Shown here: positions 55,142 through 63,835 of the stretch, in pieces | How the letters are laid out: each line of letters opens with the position of its first letter | Position numbering within the stretch: the stretch's first letter is position 1 | NCBI RefSeq assembly: GCF_038051985.1 | Contig: NZ_CP150291.1 | Coordinates: 3,286,001-3,350,000 of the forward strand | Source: Solibacillus sp. FSL H8-0523 | Lineage (GTDB): Bacteria > Bacillota > Bacilli > Bacillales_A > Planococcaceae | DNA length: 64,000 nucleotides | Direction: 5' to 3' | The notes under the pieces: model-generated | Told to the model about the DNA's origin: nothing | Seen by the model: only the letters and a program-made list of their open reading frames with translations | Database searches by the model: none | Translations under genes and position numbers: made by a program

Positions 55142-55618
55142 TTATTTTTCTACTTCTGTTGACGATTTAATAATATTTCCGTTATATAATTGTACTTTTT
55201 CGTACTCTTTTTTATCGACTTGTAATACAAATGTATGTGGTACGCCTTCTTCATCACATTTGTCCCCACCGATATCAAATAATTGAACTGCTAAATAATT
55301 TTTGTAATCATATACACCATCCACTGCGATTCCACAGCTATCCGAATAGGTAACAACAAAGGCTGCCATGTACTTTTCTAGATCAATGTCAAAGCCATCC
55401 ACTTGGAAACGTGCTTTTAACTCTTCTAGCTGACCTTCTGTGTTTGCATAAGCAATATGTGGTACGAGTGACTCATAAATTGGCGCAATTTTTTCTTCAT
55501 ATTTCACAATTTCAAAGGGTACCGCCTGTTTTTCACTAAACATTGGCCCTTTTTCTTCCTTGCTACTACATGCTGCTAATACTAGCAGTGTCATGATTAA
55601 TAATACGTATTTTTTCAT
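55142..55618 (-). CDS. Small lipoprotein, unknown function
   Basis: 158 aa, with a lipobox (LLVLAACSS) at about residue 17. After it comes EEKGPMFSEKQAVPFEI and a body with two conserved-looking cysteines (DSCGIAVD and GGDKCDEEG) that may form a disulfide. Family not recognised. Monocistronic with its own terminator. Confidence 0.7.
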   Translation of the reverse strand: MKKYVLLIMTLLVLAACSSKEEKGPMFSEKQAVPFEIVKYEEKIAPIYESLVPHIAYANTEGQLEELKARFQVDGFDIDLEKYMAAFVVTYSDSCGIAVDGVYDYKNYLAVQLFDIGGDKCDEEGVPHTFVLQVDKKEYEKVQLYNGNIIKSSTEVEK

Positions 55619-55746
55619 GGAGCTAATTCCCTTCTATATATACTCTTCTTTGTGATTTTAGTAAAATTCAGCGGTATTATCAAATTTCTGCATTTATATT
55701 AAAGAAAAAAGCACTTATGAACAATTTCGTTCATAAATGCCCTTAA

Positions 55747-56184
55747 TTATGCGTTCGCTTTTGCGCGCTGGCTTTGATGCAATTTTTTCATAGCAAAGCG
55801 TGCAATTGGTTGTGCGATTAATAGCTCAATCCAAAAGGCAATCGCAAAGTTACGCGGCCAGATATAGAAGAGGTTTTGAATCGGCTTAAGAGAAATTTTC
55901 CCTTCACCAACCCAGCTTCCGATAATTGATAAACAGATTGATAATATCGTTACATTTAATACGGTATTTAATAGAACGCGTGCATTAAAGCCGTCCGTTT
56001 GACCAACAAACTTCGGCATAATTTTCCCCACAAGTGGGTCAGCAACAAGGCGGACTAATAATACTACAATTACCCACATAATAGGTAATAGTTTTAATGT
56101 GTCGAAGTAAACTTCTTTCGAAAAACCACGTTCAAATCCGATGATGAGCGGTGCGATTGTATTTACAGAAACAAAAATATAATT
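55747..56184 (-). pseudogene. DUF2798-like membrane protein, 5'-truncated
   Basis: The frame stays open from a TAA at 56185-56187 down to the stop at 55747, but no start or ribosome site lies before the Met at 56079. Upstream residues (NTIAPLIIGFERGFSKEVYFDT) continue the protein logically, so the true 5' end is missing. The family normally has a further ~20-30 N-terminal residues. Hydrophobic pattern and the ending IELLIAQPIARFAMKK fit DUF2798. The break point meets a chemoreceptor-like remnant on the other strand. Confidence 0.65.
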
Positions 56185-56189
56185 TTACG

Positions 56190-56339
56190 ATAAGTCATTC
56201 AGCAGAACAGTTAACGATTAAAGCACAAGGCAATTTACAGGCAACCGAAGAAGTAGCAACAGCCTCAGAGGAAGTACTTGCTTCAATGGAAGAAATGGCT
56301 ACTTCTGCAGAATCCTTAAGAAAACACCGTTCGAATTAA
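56190..56339 (+). pseudogene. Chemoreceptor (MCP) C-terminal remnant
   Basis: About 49 residues beginning ISHSAEQLTIKAQ and continuing EEVATASEEVLASMEEM, the typical C-terminal helix of a methyl-accepting chemotaxis protein. The 5' part is missing and the frame joins the truncated DUF2798 gene near 56170-56190. A deletion or rearrangement probably brought the two together. Confidence 0.65.
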
Positions 56340-56358
56340 ACTCTCGAACGGTGTTTTT
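56323..56358. terminator. Terminator of speE
   Basis: ACACCGTTCGA / TCGAACGGTGT stem with T/A tracts on both sides, just after the speE stop on the minus strand and at the end of the MCP remnant on the plus strand. Confidence 0.8.
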
Positions 56359-56362
56359 CTCT

Positions 56363-57217
56363 TTACTCTTCGTTTGCTAATTTTTCTTTAACAAATGTCG
56401 GTAGCATAAATGCGCCAACATGTAAGTCGGTATTATAATACTTCGTTTTTAAGCCGAAATTGTTCCACTCCGTAGGCTTCACATCTTGAATTGGATCAAA
56501 TGTTTTTGAGGCAAAACCGAATAACCAATGACCTGATGGATAGGTCGGCATATGGAATTGATACACGCTTGCAATTGGGAAAATATTTTTGATTTTCTTA
56601 TGCGCTTTTCTCATATTTTCCGCATATTCCGCGAAATATGGCGATTCATGCTGGTTAATTAAAATTCCGTCATCAGTTAATACTCGGTAACATTCCTTAT
56701 AAAATGCAGTTGTAAATAAGCCTTCACCCACTGAAATCGGATCGGTTGAATCCACTAAAATTAAATCAAATGACTTGTCCTGAGCATTTTTTACATATGC
56801 TAACCCGTCATCAAAAATCATCGTCATGCGCGGGTCTTCTTCTACCCCTGCCGCTGTTAATGGTAAATATTTTTGACTTAAACGGAATACTAATTCGTCA
56901 ATTTCTACCATAACTACTTTTTCAACTGATTTGTAGCGTAGTACTTCACGCGCTGTACCTCCGTCGCCACCACCAATAATTAATACATTTTTAATATTCG
57001 GATTTGTAGCAAACGCTGGGTGTGTGATCATATCGTGATAAACAAATTCATCTTTTTCATTGACCATCATCAGTCCGTCTAGTGTAAAAAATGTACCGAA
57101 ATCGTCGCCTTTATAAAAATCAATTTGCTGGAATGGTGATGCTTCACTGTGTAGTTGCTCGTTGTAGCGTAGTGAAAATCGGCAATCATCACTCCATTGT
57201 TCTGTATACCATTTCAT
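56363..57217 (-). CDS. speE: Spermidine synthase
   Basis: 284 aa aminopropyltransferase that makes spermidine from putrescine and decarboxylated SAM. N-terminal WYTEQWSDDCRFSLRYNEQL, SAM-type VLIIGGGDGGTAREVLRY and LILVDSTDPISVGEGLFT are the characteristic motifs. Its start codon overlaps or touches the speD stop (57217), so translation is coupled. Last gene of metK-speA-speD-speE. Confidence 0.95.
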   Translation of the reverse strand: MKWYTEQWSDDCRFSLRYNEQLHSEASPFQQIDFYKGDDFGTFFTLDGLMMVNEKDEFVYHDMITHPAFATNPNIKNVLIIGGGDGGTAREVLRYKSVEKVVMVEIDELVFRLSQKYLPLTAAGVEEDPRMTMIFDDGLAYVKNAQDKSFDLILVDSTDPISVGEGLFTTAFYKECYRVLTDDGILINQHESPYFAEYAENMRKAHKKIKNIFPIASVYQFHMPTYPSGHWLFGFASKTFDPIQDVKPTEWNNFGLKTKYYNTDLHVGAFMLPTFVKEKLANEE

Positions 57218-57651
57218 TACATCGCTGCCTCCACAACTTCTTGTTTTACAGAAATTTGCTCAATTTCTTGCTCTGCGAATTGGCGGATTTTATCAGCCAT
57301 GCCACGTGGAACTTCGAATGATTCTGTCTTTTTCGCTTGTAATTTCTGTTCTAAATATTCGGCTGCCTTCCATGGGCTCACTGAATCACCACATGTGTAC
57401 ACGTCTACTGAAGCAAAGCCGTATTCTGGCCAAGTATGGATTGTTAAATGTGATTCCGCAATAATTACCGCGCCTGAAACGCCGTATGGGTTGAAGTGGT
57501 GGAAACAAGATTCTACAATTGTTGCACCAGAATAATCCGCTGCCTCGTTCATAAATTGCTCAATTAATTTGTTTTGCTCAATAATTTCTGCTGGGCAACC
57601 ATAAAATTCGATTAATACGTGTCTTCCTAATGTTGATAATTCAATGCTCAT
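57217..57651 (-). CDS. speD: S-adenosylmethionine decarboxylase proenzyme
   Basis: 144 aa, the short prokaryotic class. The autocatalytic cleavage site is in AESHLTIHTWPE, Ser becoming the pyruvoyl group; YTCGDSVSPWKAA follows. It makes the aminopropyl donor for speE. The length exceeds the core enzyme by a C-terminal Glu-rich tail (about residues 115-144). B. subtilis calls it speH. It touches speA upstream. Confidence 0.95.
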   Translation of the reverse strand: MSIELSTLGRHVLIEFYGCPAEIIEQNKLIEQFMNEAADYSGATIVESCFHHFNPYGVSGAVIIAESHLTIHTWPEYGFASVDVYTCGDSVSPWKAAEYLEQKLQAKKTESFEVPRGMADKIRQFAEQEIEQISVKQEVVEAAM

Positions 57652-59142
57652 TTATCTATCTCCCTTAAGTACTAAAATTTGATGTTTTTCTTGTGTTTCC
57701 ACCAGAACATTGCCAATATTGCGACTATAGAAGTCATAAACCTGCAAGACGCGGGGTGAAATAACCTCACCCGGAATCACAAGTGGAATGCCTGGCGGAT
57801 AAATCATAATAGAATCGGCACTTATTCGGCCAATTGCTTCATATATATTGATCGTTTCATGCAACTGCTGACTTGCCTGCTGTGGTGTCATGGCAAGTTC
57901 ATTCATTTTCTCATTTAAAACATTTGGCAAATGGATCGGCTGTTGTTTGGCAAAACGTTGTTCAATATCCTTTAATGCATGGACTAACTTCGTCAGGGAT
58001 TGTTCACTGTCCTTATAGCTAATGACACACATCACGACATAACCTTCCGCAAGTTCAGCTTGGATACCATAGTGTTTTTTTAATAATGTATACACTTCAA
58101 AGCCTGTTAGCCCTAAGTCATTTACGCGAATGACTAGCTTTGTCCAGTCATACCCTTGCTTGAACTTTTTGTTAACATAATCTGACTTTAATACTTCGTA
58201 GCGTGAATTTATTTCAAGTATTTCAATCGCCTGCATGACAACTGGCTTCAATGCTTCAAAGCGTTCGCGGCCAAATAATGCGAGTTCTTTTCTTGCGACA
58301 TCGAGTGAGCTCATTAATAAATAGCTGGCACTTGTTGTTTGCAACATATTTATAACTTTTTGCATATGATTACTAGGAATTAAAGTTGTCTTTTGCAGCA
58401 AAAGCGAGCTTTGTGTAAGGGAGCCCCCTGTTTTATGCATGCTAAGTACAACCAAATCCGCGCCCGCTTTAATCGCATCAAGTGCTTCTGGCAATACAGT
58501 TAAATGCGCGCCATGTGCACTATCAACTAATACAATTGTATTTTGTTCATGCGCTAATTCACAAATTTTCTTAAGTCCATTCATCGCCCCAAAATACGTT
58601 GGGTAGGTGACTAAAATCGCTTTTGCGTGTGGATTTTCCACGAGCGCTTTTTTGGCACTGTCGACAGAAATACCATGTGCAATGCCGAACTTTTCATCGA
58701 TTTCGGGCTGAATAAATACCGGCTTGGCGCCACTTAGCAAAATACCGTTCATGACGGATTTATGGCAGTTACGTGGAACGAGTATTGTGTCGTTTTGCTT
58801 ACACGTTGCTAAAATCATGGCCAAAATTCCAACTGTCGTACCGTTCACTAAAAAATACGCTTCATCTGCATCAAAGGCCTGTGCCGCTAAGCGATGAGCT
58901 TCTTTAATAACACTTTCAGGATGGCTCAATAAATCGAGCTCCTGCATGGAATTGGCGTCCATTCGCAATGTCATTTCACCAAGCGTATCGTTTAGTGGAT
59001 GATCATCGATTCCGCGCTTATGGCCGGGTACGTCAAATGGGGTAATGTCTTTTTTTGCATAGCTTACGAGTGCGTCGTAAAGCGGTGTGCGCTGCTGTGT
59101 AGTGACGAATTCATCCGCCACTACACGCTCTACAACTAGCAT
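57652..59142 (-). CDS. speA: PLP-dependent basic amino acid decarboxylase, arginine-decarboxylase-like
   Basis: 496 aa, fold type I Orn/Lys/Arg decarboxylase (FDVPGHKRGIDDHPL, VLVDSAHGAHL and the PLP lysine in SMHKTGGSLTQSS). In the SpeA/YaaO family from Bacillus it makes agmatine from arginine. The polyamine context supports this. No agmatinase (speB) is in the window, so a direct ornithine or lysine decarboxylase role cannot be excluded. Start overlaps the metK stop by one base. Confidence 0.85.
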   Translation of the reverse strand: MLVVERVVADEFVTTQQRTPLYDALVSYAKKDITPFDVPGHKRGIDDHPLNDTLGEMTLRMDANSMQELDLLSHPESVIKEAHRLAAQAFDADEAYFLVNGTTVGILAMILATCKQNDTILVPRNCHKSVMNGILLSGAKPVFIQPEIDEKFGIAHGISVDSAKKALVENPHAKAILVTYPTYFGAMNGLKKICELAHEQNTIVLVDSAHGAHLTVLPEALDAIKAGADLVVLSMHKTGGSLTQSSLLLQKTTLIPSNHMQKVINMLQTTSASYLLMSSLDVARKELALFGRERFEALKPVVMQAIEILEINSRYEVLKSDYVNKKFKQGYDWTKLVIRVNDLGLTGFEVYTLLKKHYGIQAELAEGYVVMCVISYKDSEQSLTKLVHALKDIEQRFAKQQPIHLPNVLNEKMNELAMTPQQASQQLHETINIYEAIGRISADSIMIYPPGIPLVIPGEVISPRVLQVYDFYSRNIGNVLVETQEKHQILVLKGDR

Positions 59143-60311
59143 TATTGTACCTTTACTAAAAGCTGGTGTTTTAAGTCGCTTACTTTATCTGTTCTTTCCC
59201 AAGGGACATCTAGTTCGGTACGTCCAAAATGACCATACGCAGCAACTTGTTTGTATTGCGGTTTACGTAAATCGAGCATGTTAATAATGCCGTTTGGTGT
59301 TAAGTCAAAAATTTGACGAATCGCACGAATGATTTCCTGTGTTGAAACCTTTTCGGTACCGAATGTTTCAACGGCGATACTAATTGGTTCACTTACCCCA
59401 ATGGCATACGAAAGCTGAATTTCACATTTATCAGCTAAGCCTGCTGCGACAATATTCTTTGCCACATAGCGCGCTGCATATGCTGCAGAACGATCTACTT
59501 TTGTGCAGTCTTTACCTGAAAATGCTCCGCCGCCGTGACGAGCTGCCCCGCCGTACGTATCAACAATGATTTTACGTCCTGTTAAACCAGCATCTCCGTG
59601 AGGTCCGCCTACAACGAAGCGTCCTGTTGGATTAATTAAAATGCGGAAGTCATCATTCATCGCAAATTCACGCGCAGTTTGTTTAATAATGTGCTCAGCT
59701 ACGTAAGACTTAAACGCCTCTTCTTCAAAGTCATCATCATGCTGAATTGACATTAATACGGTATCTACCTTCGGGGTAACTGATGTGTAATCAATTGTCA
59801 CTTGTGATTTCATATCGGGACGAGCCCACTTAAATTCACCTGACTTACGTAATTTGCTTGCACGCTTCACAAGTGCGTGTGCCATCTCAATTGCAAGTGG
59901 CATATAGTTTTGCGTTTCATTTGTCGCAAAGCCAAACATAATGCCTTGGTCACCGGCACCAACCTCTTGCGTATCACTTGAAGCATCTACACCCATTGCG
60001 ATATCTGGAGATTGTGTGTGTACCAGTACTTGTACGTTACAGTTGTTACCGTCAATGCCAAATTTGTCATCTGTGTAACCAATATCAGTTAACGTTTGAC
60101 GGGCGATTGCCTCAAAATCAATTACGGCTTTTGTCGTAATCTCTCCACCAACAATCACGGTATTCGTTGTTGTAAATACTTCACAAGCAACGCGTGATAG
60201 TGGATCTTGTGCTAACGCTGCATCTAGCACTGCATCTGAAATTTGGTCTGCGATTTTATCTGGATGCCCTTCCGATACGGACTCCGATGTAAATAATACT
60301 TTTTCTAACAA
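59142..60311 (-). CDS. metK: S-adenosylmethionine synthetase
   Basis: 389 aa; makes SAM from methionine and ATP. Motifs [33 protein letters not shown] and [18 protein letters not shown] are conserved and intact. AGGAGAAGTGACA precedes the start. First gene of an operon that also holds the SAM-consuming spermidine genes, an arrangement that links SAM production to polyamine demand. Leader and promoter are listed separately. Confidence 0.97.
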   Translation of the reverse strand: MLEKVLFTSESVSEGHPDKIADQISDAVLDAALAQDPLSRVACEVFTTTNTVIVGGEITTKAVIDFEAIARQTLTDIGYTDDKFGIDGNNCNVQVLVHTQSPDIAMGVDASSDTQEVGAGDQGIMFGFATNETQNYMPLAIEMAHALVKRASKLRKSGEFKWARPDMKSQVTIDYTSVTPKVDTVLMSIQHDDDFEEEAFKSYVAEHIIKQTAREFAMNDDFRILINPTGRFVVGGPHGDAGLTGRKIIVDTYGGAARHGGGAFSGKDCTKVDRSAAYAARYVAKNIVAAGLADKCEIQLSYAIGVSEPISIAVETFGTEKVSTQEIIRAIRQIFDLTPNGIINMLDLRKPQYKQVAAYGHFGRTELDVPWERTDKVSDLKHQLLVKVQ

Positions 60312-60353
60312 TTGTCACTTCTCCTAACATTCATCATATTTACTTGAATTTAG

Positions 60354-60551
60354 GCACAAAAAAAGCTCACCCAATTTTTAAGGAAAGCTTCGAAAAGTAT
60401 CATCTGCTGTTCCTCTTATTGTTCACAAAATAATTTTTGTGCTCAGGTTCGGCCCACAGGATTCTACCCTGCTTGAATAAAATTGTTTGGCCACCACATC
60501 TTCGACCCCTCGTCTCAGTGGTTATTAATAAGAGCTATATTCTTTATGCTG
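60354..60551 (-). promoter_or_regulatory. Structured metK leader RNA, class unassigned
   Basis: Minus-strand leader of about 200 nt. It has a perfect 8-bp closing helix CTCTTATT (60534-60527) / AATAAGAG (60420-60413). Three hairpins lie inside: ACCAC/GTGGT with a GAC/GTC tip, CAGG/CCTG within GGCC/GGCC, and CACAAAA/TTTTGTG. A second fold pairs GCACAAAAA (60442-60434) with TTTTTGTGC (60362-60354), which would exclude the third hairpin. A weak AAGCTTTCC / GGGTGAGCTT hairpin with T7 lies near 60361-60395. No S-box signature (GGAGGGA, GGCAACC) and no T-box signature. Confidence 0.6.
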
Positions 60552-60557
60552 AGACTC

Positions 60558-60586
60558 ATACTAAGTTATAAAGATTTTAAAGTCAA
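60558..60586 (-). promoter_or_regulatory. Sigma-A promoter of metK-speA-speD-speE
   Basis: TTGACT (60586-60581), 17-nt spacer, TAGTAT (60563-60558) on the minus strand. It leaves a leader of about 240 nt before metK. Bases 60587-60930 are AT-rich; I see no gene or clear RNA there. Confidence 0.65.
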
Positions 60587-60924
60587 CAGTATTTTTGATA
60601 AATTTTTAGGATTGATATGCTAGAAAATGGATCCCTATTGCTAGAATACTACTCAATATGCAAAATAATAAAGGTTTTTTATGATTGTATTTTAATGCAA
60701 TATTACTCATAAATATAAATTCAAAGGTTTTCCATTAGTAATAGAAGAAACTCCTATATTATTTGGTACTAATTGTGTTACGAAAACAAAAAGCCATTTA
60801 AAGAATGACACTTTTCAAGCAGGAATTTTCCATACAATTGAATACTGAAAATACGCTTCAACACACTAAAGTTCTAAAATTCATAATATATAGACATTTA
60901 ATTTGCAACCGAATCAAGTCAAAA

Positions 60925-60975
60925 AAACACTAAAAAGACCATCACCTCACACCTGTGAAATGATGGCCTATTTTA
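60925..60975 (-). terminator. Terminator of the chemoreceptor gene
   Basis: GGCCATCA / TGATGGTC stem with a loop of about 16 nt and TTTTTAG after it on the minus strand. Confidence 0.65.
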
Positions 60976-61007
60976 AACTTATACTTTAAACTTATACTTT
61001 AAACTTT
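60972..61007 (-). repeat. 13-bp tandem repeat at the chemoreceptor stop codon
   Basis: The unit TTTAAAGTATAAG, which encodes the last codons and the stop (Phe-Lys-Val-stop), is present 2.6 times. The extra copies lie after the first stop, so the protein is unaffected. Confidence 0.7.
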
Positions 61008-62680
61008 CCAATTTCCTGCTGTAATTCTGCCGCGCTATCAACTAACGCTAGGGCAATGCCACTTACTTCTTGCATCGTTGCCGACTGCTCCTCCATCGCT
61101 GCTGCAATGGAATCGACGCTTTGTGAAGCTGCATCTGCCCCAATAGCAATTTCATTGACCGATGCCGAAACTTCTTCAGCACTTGCTGATAGCTGCTCCG
61201 CTGTTGCTGAAATGTCTTGGATTTGATTTGTCATGACACTTACAGCACCAACGATTTCATGGAATGATTCTCCGGCATTTCCGATAATCTTTACACCTTC
61301 TTTTACAGAGCCTAACGCACTCGATACCGCCTGTTCAACGTTTGCTGTATCACGCTGGATTTCCACTGTTAACCCAACAATTGAGTTTGCCGATTGCTTC
61401 GAGCTTTCCGCTAAGTGACGGACTTCATCTGCCACAACCGCGAAGCCTTTCCCGTGCTCTCCTGCACGTGCTGCTTCGATTGCTGCGTTGAGAGCAAGTA
61501 AATTTGTTTGATCGGTAATATCGGTAATCACTTTTGTCATATGCTCAATTTCAATCGTTTGCTGAGCTAGTTTTTGCACTAATTCATTTACCGTTGCCGT
61601 TGAATCGTTAATTGTCGTCATCTGGACTTTTGCTTGTTCAATTGTGTCGACACCCTTTGAAGCGGTTTGACTAGCATCCAACGCTGAATTATGCAGAACT
61701 TGTGATGATTCTGCGATACGCTGAACACCTTGAGCCGTTTCTTCCATCGCACGTGCACTTTCACTTGATGCGGATGCCGATGCTTGAGCTGAATCTGAAG
61801 TTGCCTCTAATTGCTTTGTGACATCTTCTGTTGTTGCCGTAATTTCTTCCGTACTTGCCGATAGTTCCTCAGATGCTGCCGTTAACTGCTGGGCATTTCC
61901 CTGTACAGATTGAATCAGCTGATGCAAGTTATCCTTCATTTTATTGAAAATCATACCAAGTTGGCCGATTTCATCTTTTGAAATCACTTTAATGTCTTGC
62001 TGTGTTAAATCGCCATCCGCAATGAATTCTGCCGCATGCATTAATCGACTAAGTGGATGAATGATTGTACGGCGGATAAAAATAATTAAAACAATTGCTA
62101 CTACAATTGCTAATACAACACTTACTAATGACACAATTCTTGTATAGCTAATCGCCTTTTCTGATTCCTCTTTTATTTTTACCAGCTGTTGTTCTTGATA
62201 ACTAACCATCTCAGTTGCCGCTTCTAAAATCCCTTCATTAGCTACAACAAGATCTGAATTGACAATGTTAAAACTCACCATAATATCATCATTACGATCT
62301 AATGAAGCGAGTAATTTTTCTACACCTTCATTAAAGGTAGCATTATGTACTTTAATTTCAGCAATTAAGCCTTTCATTAATTCTGAGCTAACCATGCCCT
62401 CTAACGTATGAATATTTTCATCAAGTGCCGCTGCGTGCGTTGTTAGTAAATCACGGTTTCCCTGTGAATCTTCTAAAATTAATGCACGTGAATAAGCACC
62501 TTGAAAAGCTAAATTTGCACGAATATCATCGACAATCCCAATTTGCTCCACACGATTATCTAAAGCATCTGATTGTTTGTTTTCTACTGTCGATAAGTTT
62601 ATAAAAACAAGGATTGTTGTCAAAATCATCAAACCGATGATGGTATAAAACGATAAATTCAACTTTAAACCGACCTTCAT
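60992..62680 (-). CDS. Methyl-accepting chemotaxis protein
   Basis: 562 aa transmembrane chemoreceptor. TM1 is about residues 7-29, the extracellular 4-helix-bundle-type domain about 30-185, TM2 about 187-209, HAMP about 210-262. The cytoplasmic signalling helices contain the hairpin tip [22 protein letters not shown] near residue 400. Ligand unknown. The ATG follows GGGGG. No chemotaxis genes adjoin, as is usual for orphan receptors. Confidence 0.93.
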   Translation of the reverse strand: MKVGLKLNLSFYTIIGLMILTTILVFINLSTVENKQSDALDNRVEQIGIVDDIRANLAFQGAYSRALILEDSQGNRDLLTTHAAALDENIHTLEGMVSSELMKGLIAEIKVHNATFNEGVEKLLASLDRNDDIMVSFNIVNSDLVVANEGILEAATEMVSYQEQQLVKIKEESEKAISYTRIVSLVSVVLAIVVAIVLIIFIRRTIIHPLSRLMHAAEFIADGDLTQQDIKVISKDEIGQLGMIFNKMKDNLHQLIQSVQGNAQQLTAASEELSASTEEITATTEDVTKQLEATSDSAQASASASSESARAMEETAQGVQRIAESSQVLHNSALDASQTASKGVDTIEQAKVQMTTINDSTATVNELVQKLAQQTIEIEHMTKVITDITDQTNLLALNAAIEAARAGEHGKGFAVVADEVRHLAESSKQSANSIVGLTVEIQRDTANVEQAVSSALGSVKEGVKIIGNAGESFHEIVGAVSVMTNQIQDISATAEQLSASAEEVSASVNEIAIGADAASQSVDSIAAAMEEQSATMQEVSGIALALVDSAAELQQEIGKFKV

Positions 62681-62906
62681 AATTAATCCCCCATTTTACT
62701 ATATTTTTATTTTAATAGTAGCATTGATTAATAGTATTTCAGTTGAAATTTATGAACATTTTTAGTTTTTTAGTTCTATAACGAACTGTCTAAAAATTAA
62801 AGACACAAATCATTAATCCAAATCGGGTGTGCCCCTTTCTTCTATCTTTTCTAGTTGTTCTATTCCCGTTTTCTTCTATAATGAAAAGGAAAAAGGAGTG
62901 ATTCGA

Positions 62907-63641
62907 TTGTTCGAGCAAAAAACAGTCATTATTACCGGCGCGGCACAAGGTATGGGGCGCGCGATTGCTAAACATTTTGCAAAAGCGAAAGCAAATGTTG
63001 TGGTGGCAGACATCGAAGAAAACGGACAGACTTTAGTAAATCAACTAATTGAGGAGGGCTACTCCGCCATTTTTGTAAAAACGGATGTACGCAGTGAACA
63101 GCAAATCAAACAGTTGATCCATACTGCAGCAACTCAATTTAATGGCCTTCATGTCATCATTAATAATGCAGGTAAAGGTAATTGGCAATCACCACTAACA
63201 CTCTCTTTGGACGAATGGGATGATGTCGTAAACACGAATTTACGTAGCGTATTTTTATGCGCGCGTGAAGCGGTCCATTATATGAAGGAAGGTGGGGCGA
63301 TTATTAATATGGCTTCCACACGCGCCTTTATGTCAGAGCCCCATTCTGAAAGCTATGCTGCGACAAAGGCTGGCATCATCGGCTTAACTCATGCACTTGC
63401 CAGTTCACTAAGTGCATACAACATTACAGTCAATGCCATTTCACCGGGATGGATTGAAACCGGCGACTACAGTGAATTACGCGACATCGATCATAAGCAA
63501 CACTTTTCAAATCGAGTTGGGACACCGGATGATATTGCGCGCGCATGCTTTTACCTAGCGAATCCGCTCAACAATTTCGTAACGGGCACGAATTTAACAA
63601 TTGATGGTGGTATGACAAAGAAAATGCTATACGAGGAATGA
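62907..63641 (+). CDS. SDR-family oxidoreductase
   Basis: 244 aa classical short-chain dehydrogenase. TGAAQGMG (NAD(P)-binding), NNAG near residue 88, the catalytic Ser in MASTRA and the YxxxK motif (ESYAATKAGI) are all in place. The C-terminus GTNLTIDGGMTKKM fits beta-ketoacyl or glucose dehydrogenase-like members. The TTG at 62907 follows AAAGGAG at 8 nt, and it gives a normal N-terminus (FEQKTVIITGAA); earlier starts would add an unsupported leader. Substrate unknown. Confidence 0.87.
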   Translation: MFEQKTVIITGAAQGMGRAIAKHFAKAKANVVVADIEENGQTLVNQLIEEGYSAIFVKTDVRSEQQIKQLIHTAATQFNGLHVIINNAGKGNWQSPLTLSLDEWDDVVNTNLRSVFLCAREAVHYMKEGGAIINMASTRAFMSEPHSESYAATKAGIIGLTHALASSLSAYNITVNAISPGWIETGDYSELRDIDHKQHFSNRVGTPDDIARACFYLANPLNNFVTGTNLTIDGGMTKKMLYEE

Positions 63642-63646
63642 AAAAA

Positions 63647-63680
63647 AGCGAACGCTCCTATTACTTAGCGTTCGCTTTCT
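63647..63680 (+). terminator. Terminator of the SDR gene
   Basis: AAGCGAACGCT / AGCGTTCGCTT stem followed by TCTTCATT. Confidence 0.8.
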
Positions 63681-63683
63681 TCA

Positions 63684-63778
63684 TTATTTTAAAAGCTTTT
63701 GTAAATATTCAATTTCGGCATCTAGTACGCCGTGCCCACCATCGAGTAACTTCATCGTTGTATTTAGGAATGTTTGCT
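63684..63778 (-). pseudogene. Gene remnant (C-terminal 30 codons)
   Basis: On the minus strand, a 30-codon frame opens straight from a TAG and reads QTFLNTTMKLLDGGHGV then LDAEIEYLQKLLK and stop. It has no start of its own with a ribosome site. It looks like the tail of a deleted gene, family not recognised. Confidence 0.35.
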
Positions 63779-63789
63779 AGATAAATAGA

Positions 63790-63824
63790 CAAAAAGCTGT
63801 GCCTTTTTTGGCTCAGCTTTTTGC
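63790..63824 (-). terminator. Terminator of the DsbA-family gene
   Basis: AAAAAGCTG / CAGCTTTTT stem with inner GCC/GGC and a T run on the minus strand. Confidence 0.75.
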
Positions 63825-63835
63825 TTATTCTCTAA

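Noticed and set aside
56151-56339. An intact 62-residue gene starting at 56151
   Set aside because: First residues lie across the rearrangement junction, no ribosome site, and the rest is only a chemoreceptor tail.
60354-60551. SAM-I or T-box assignment for the metK leader
   Set aside because: AGGTGGAGGGA and GGCAACC are missing for SAM-I. The segment GGGTAGAATCCTG faintly recalls a T-box antiterminator but specifier and terminator order do not fit.
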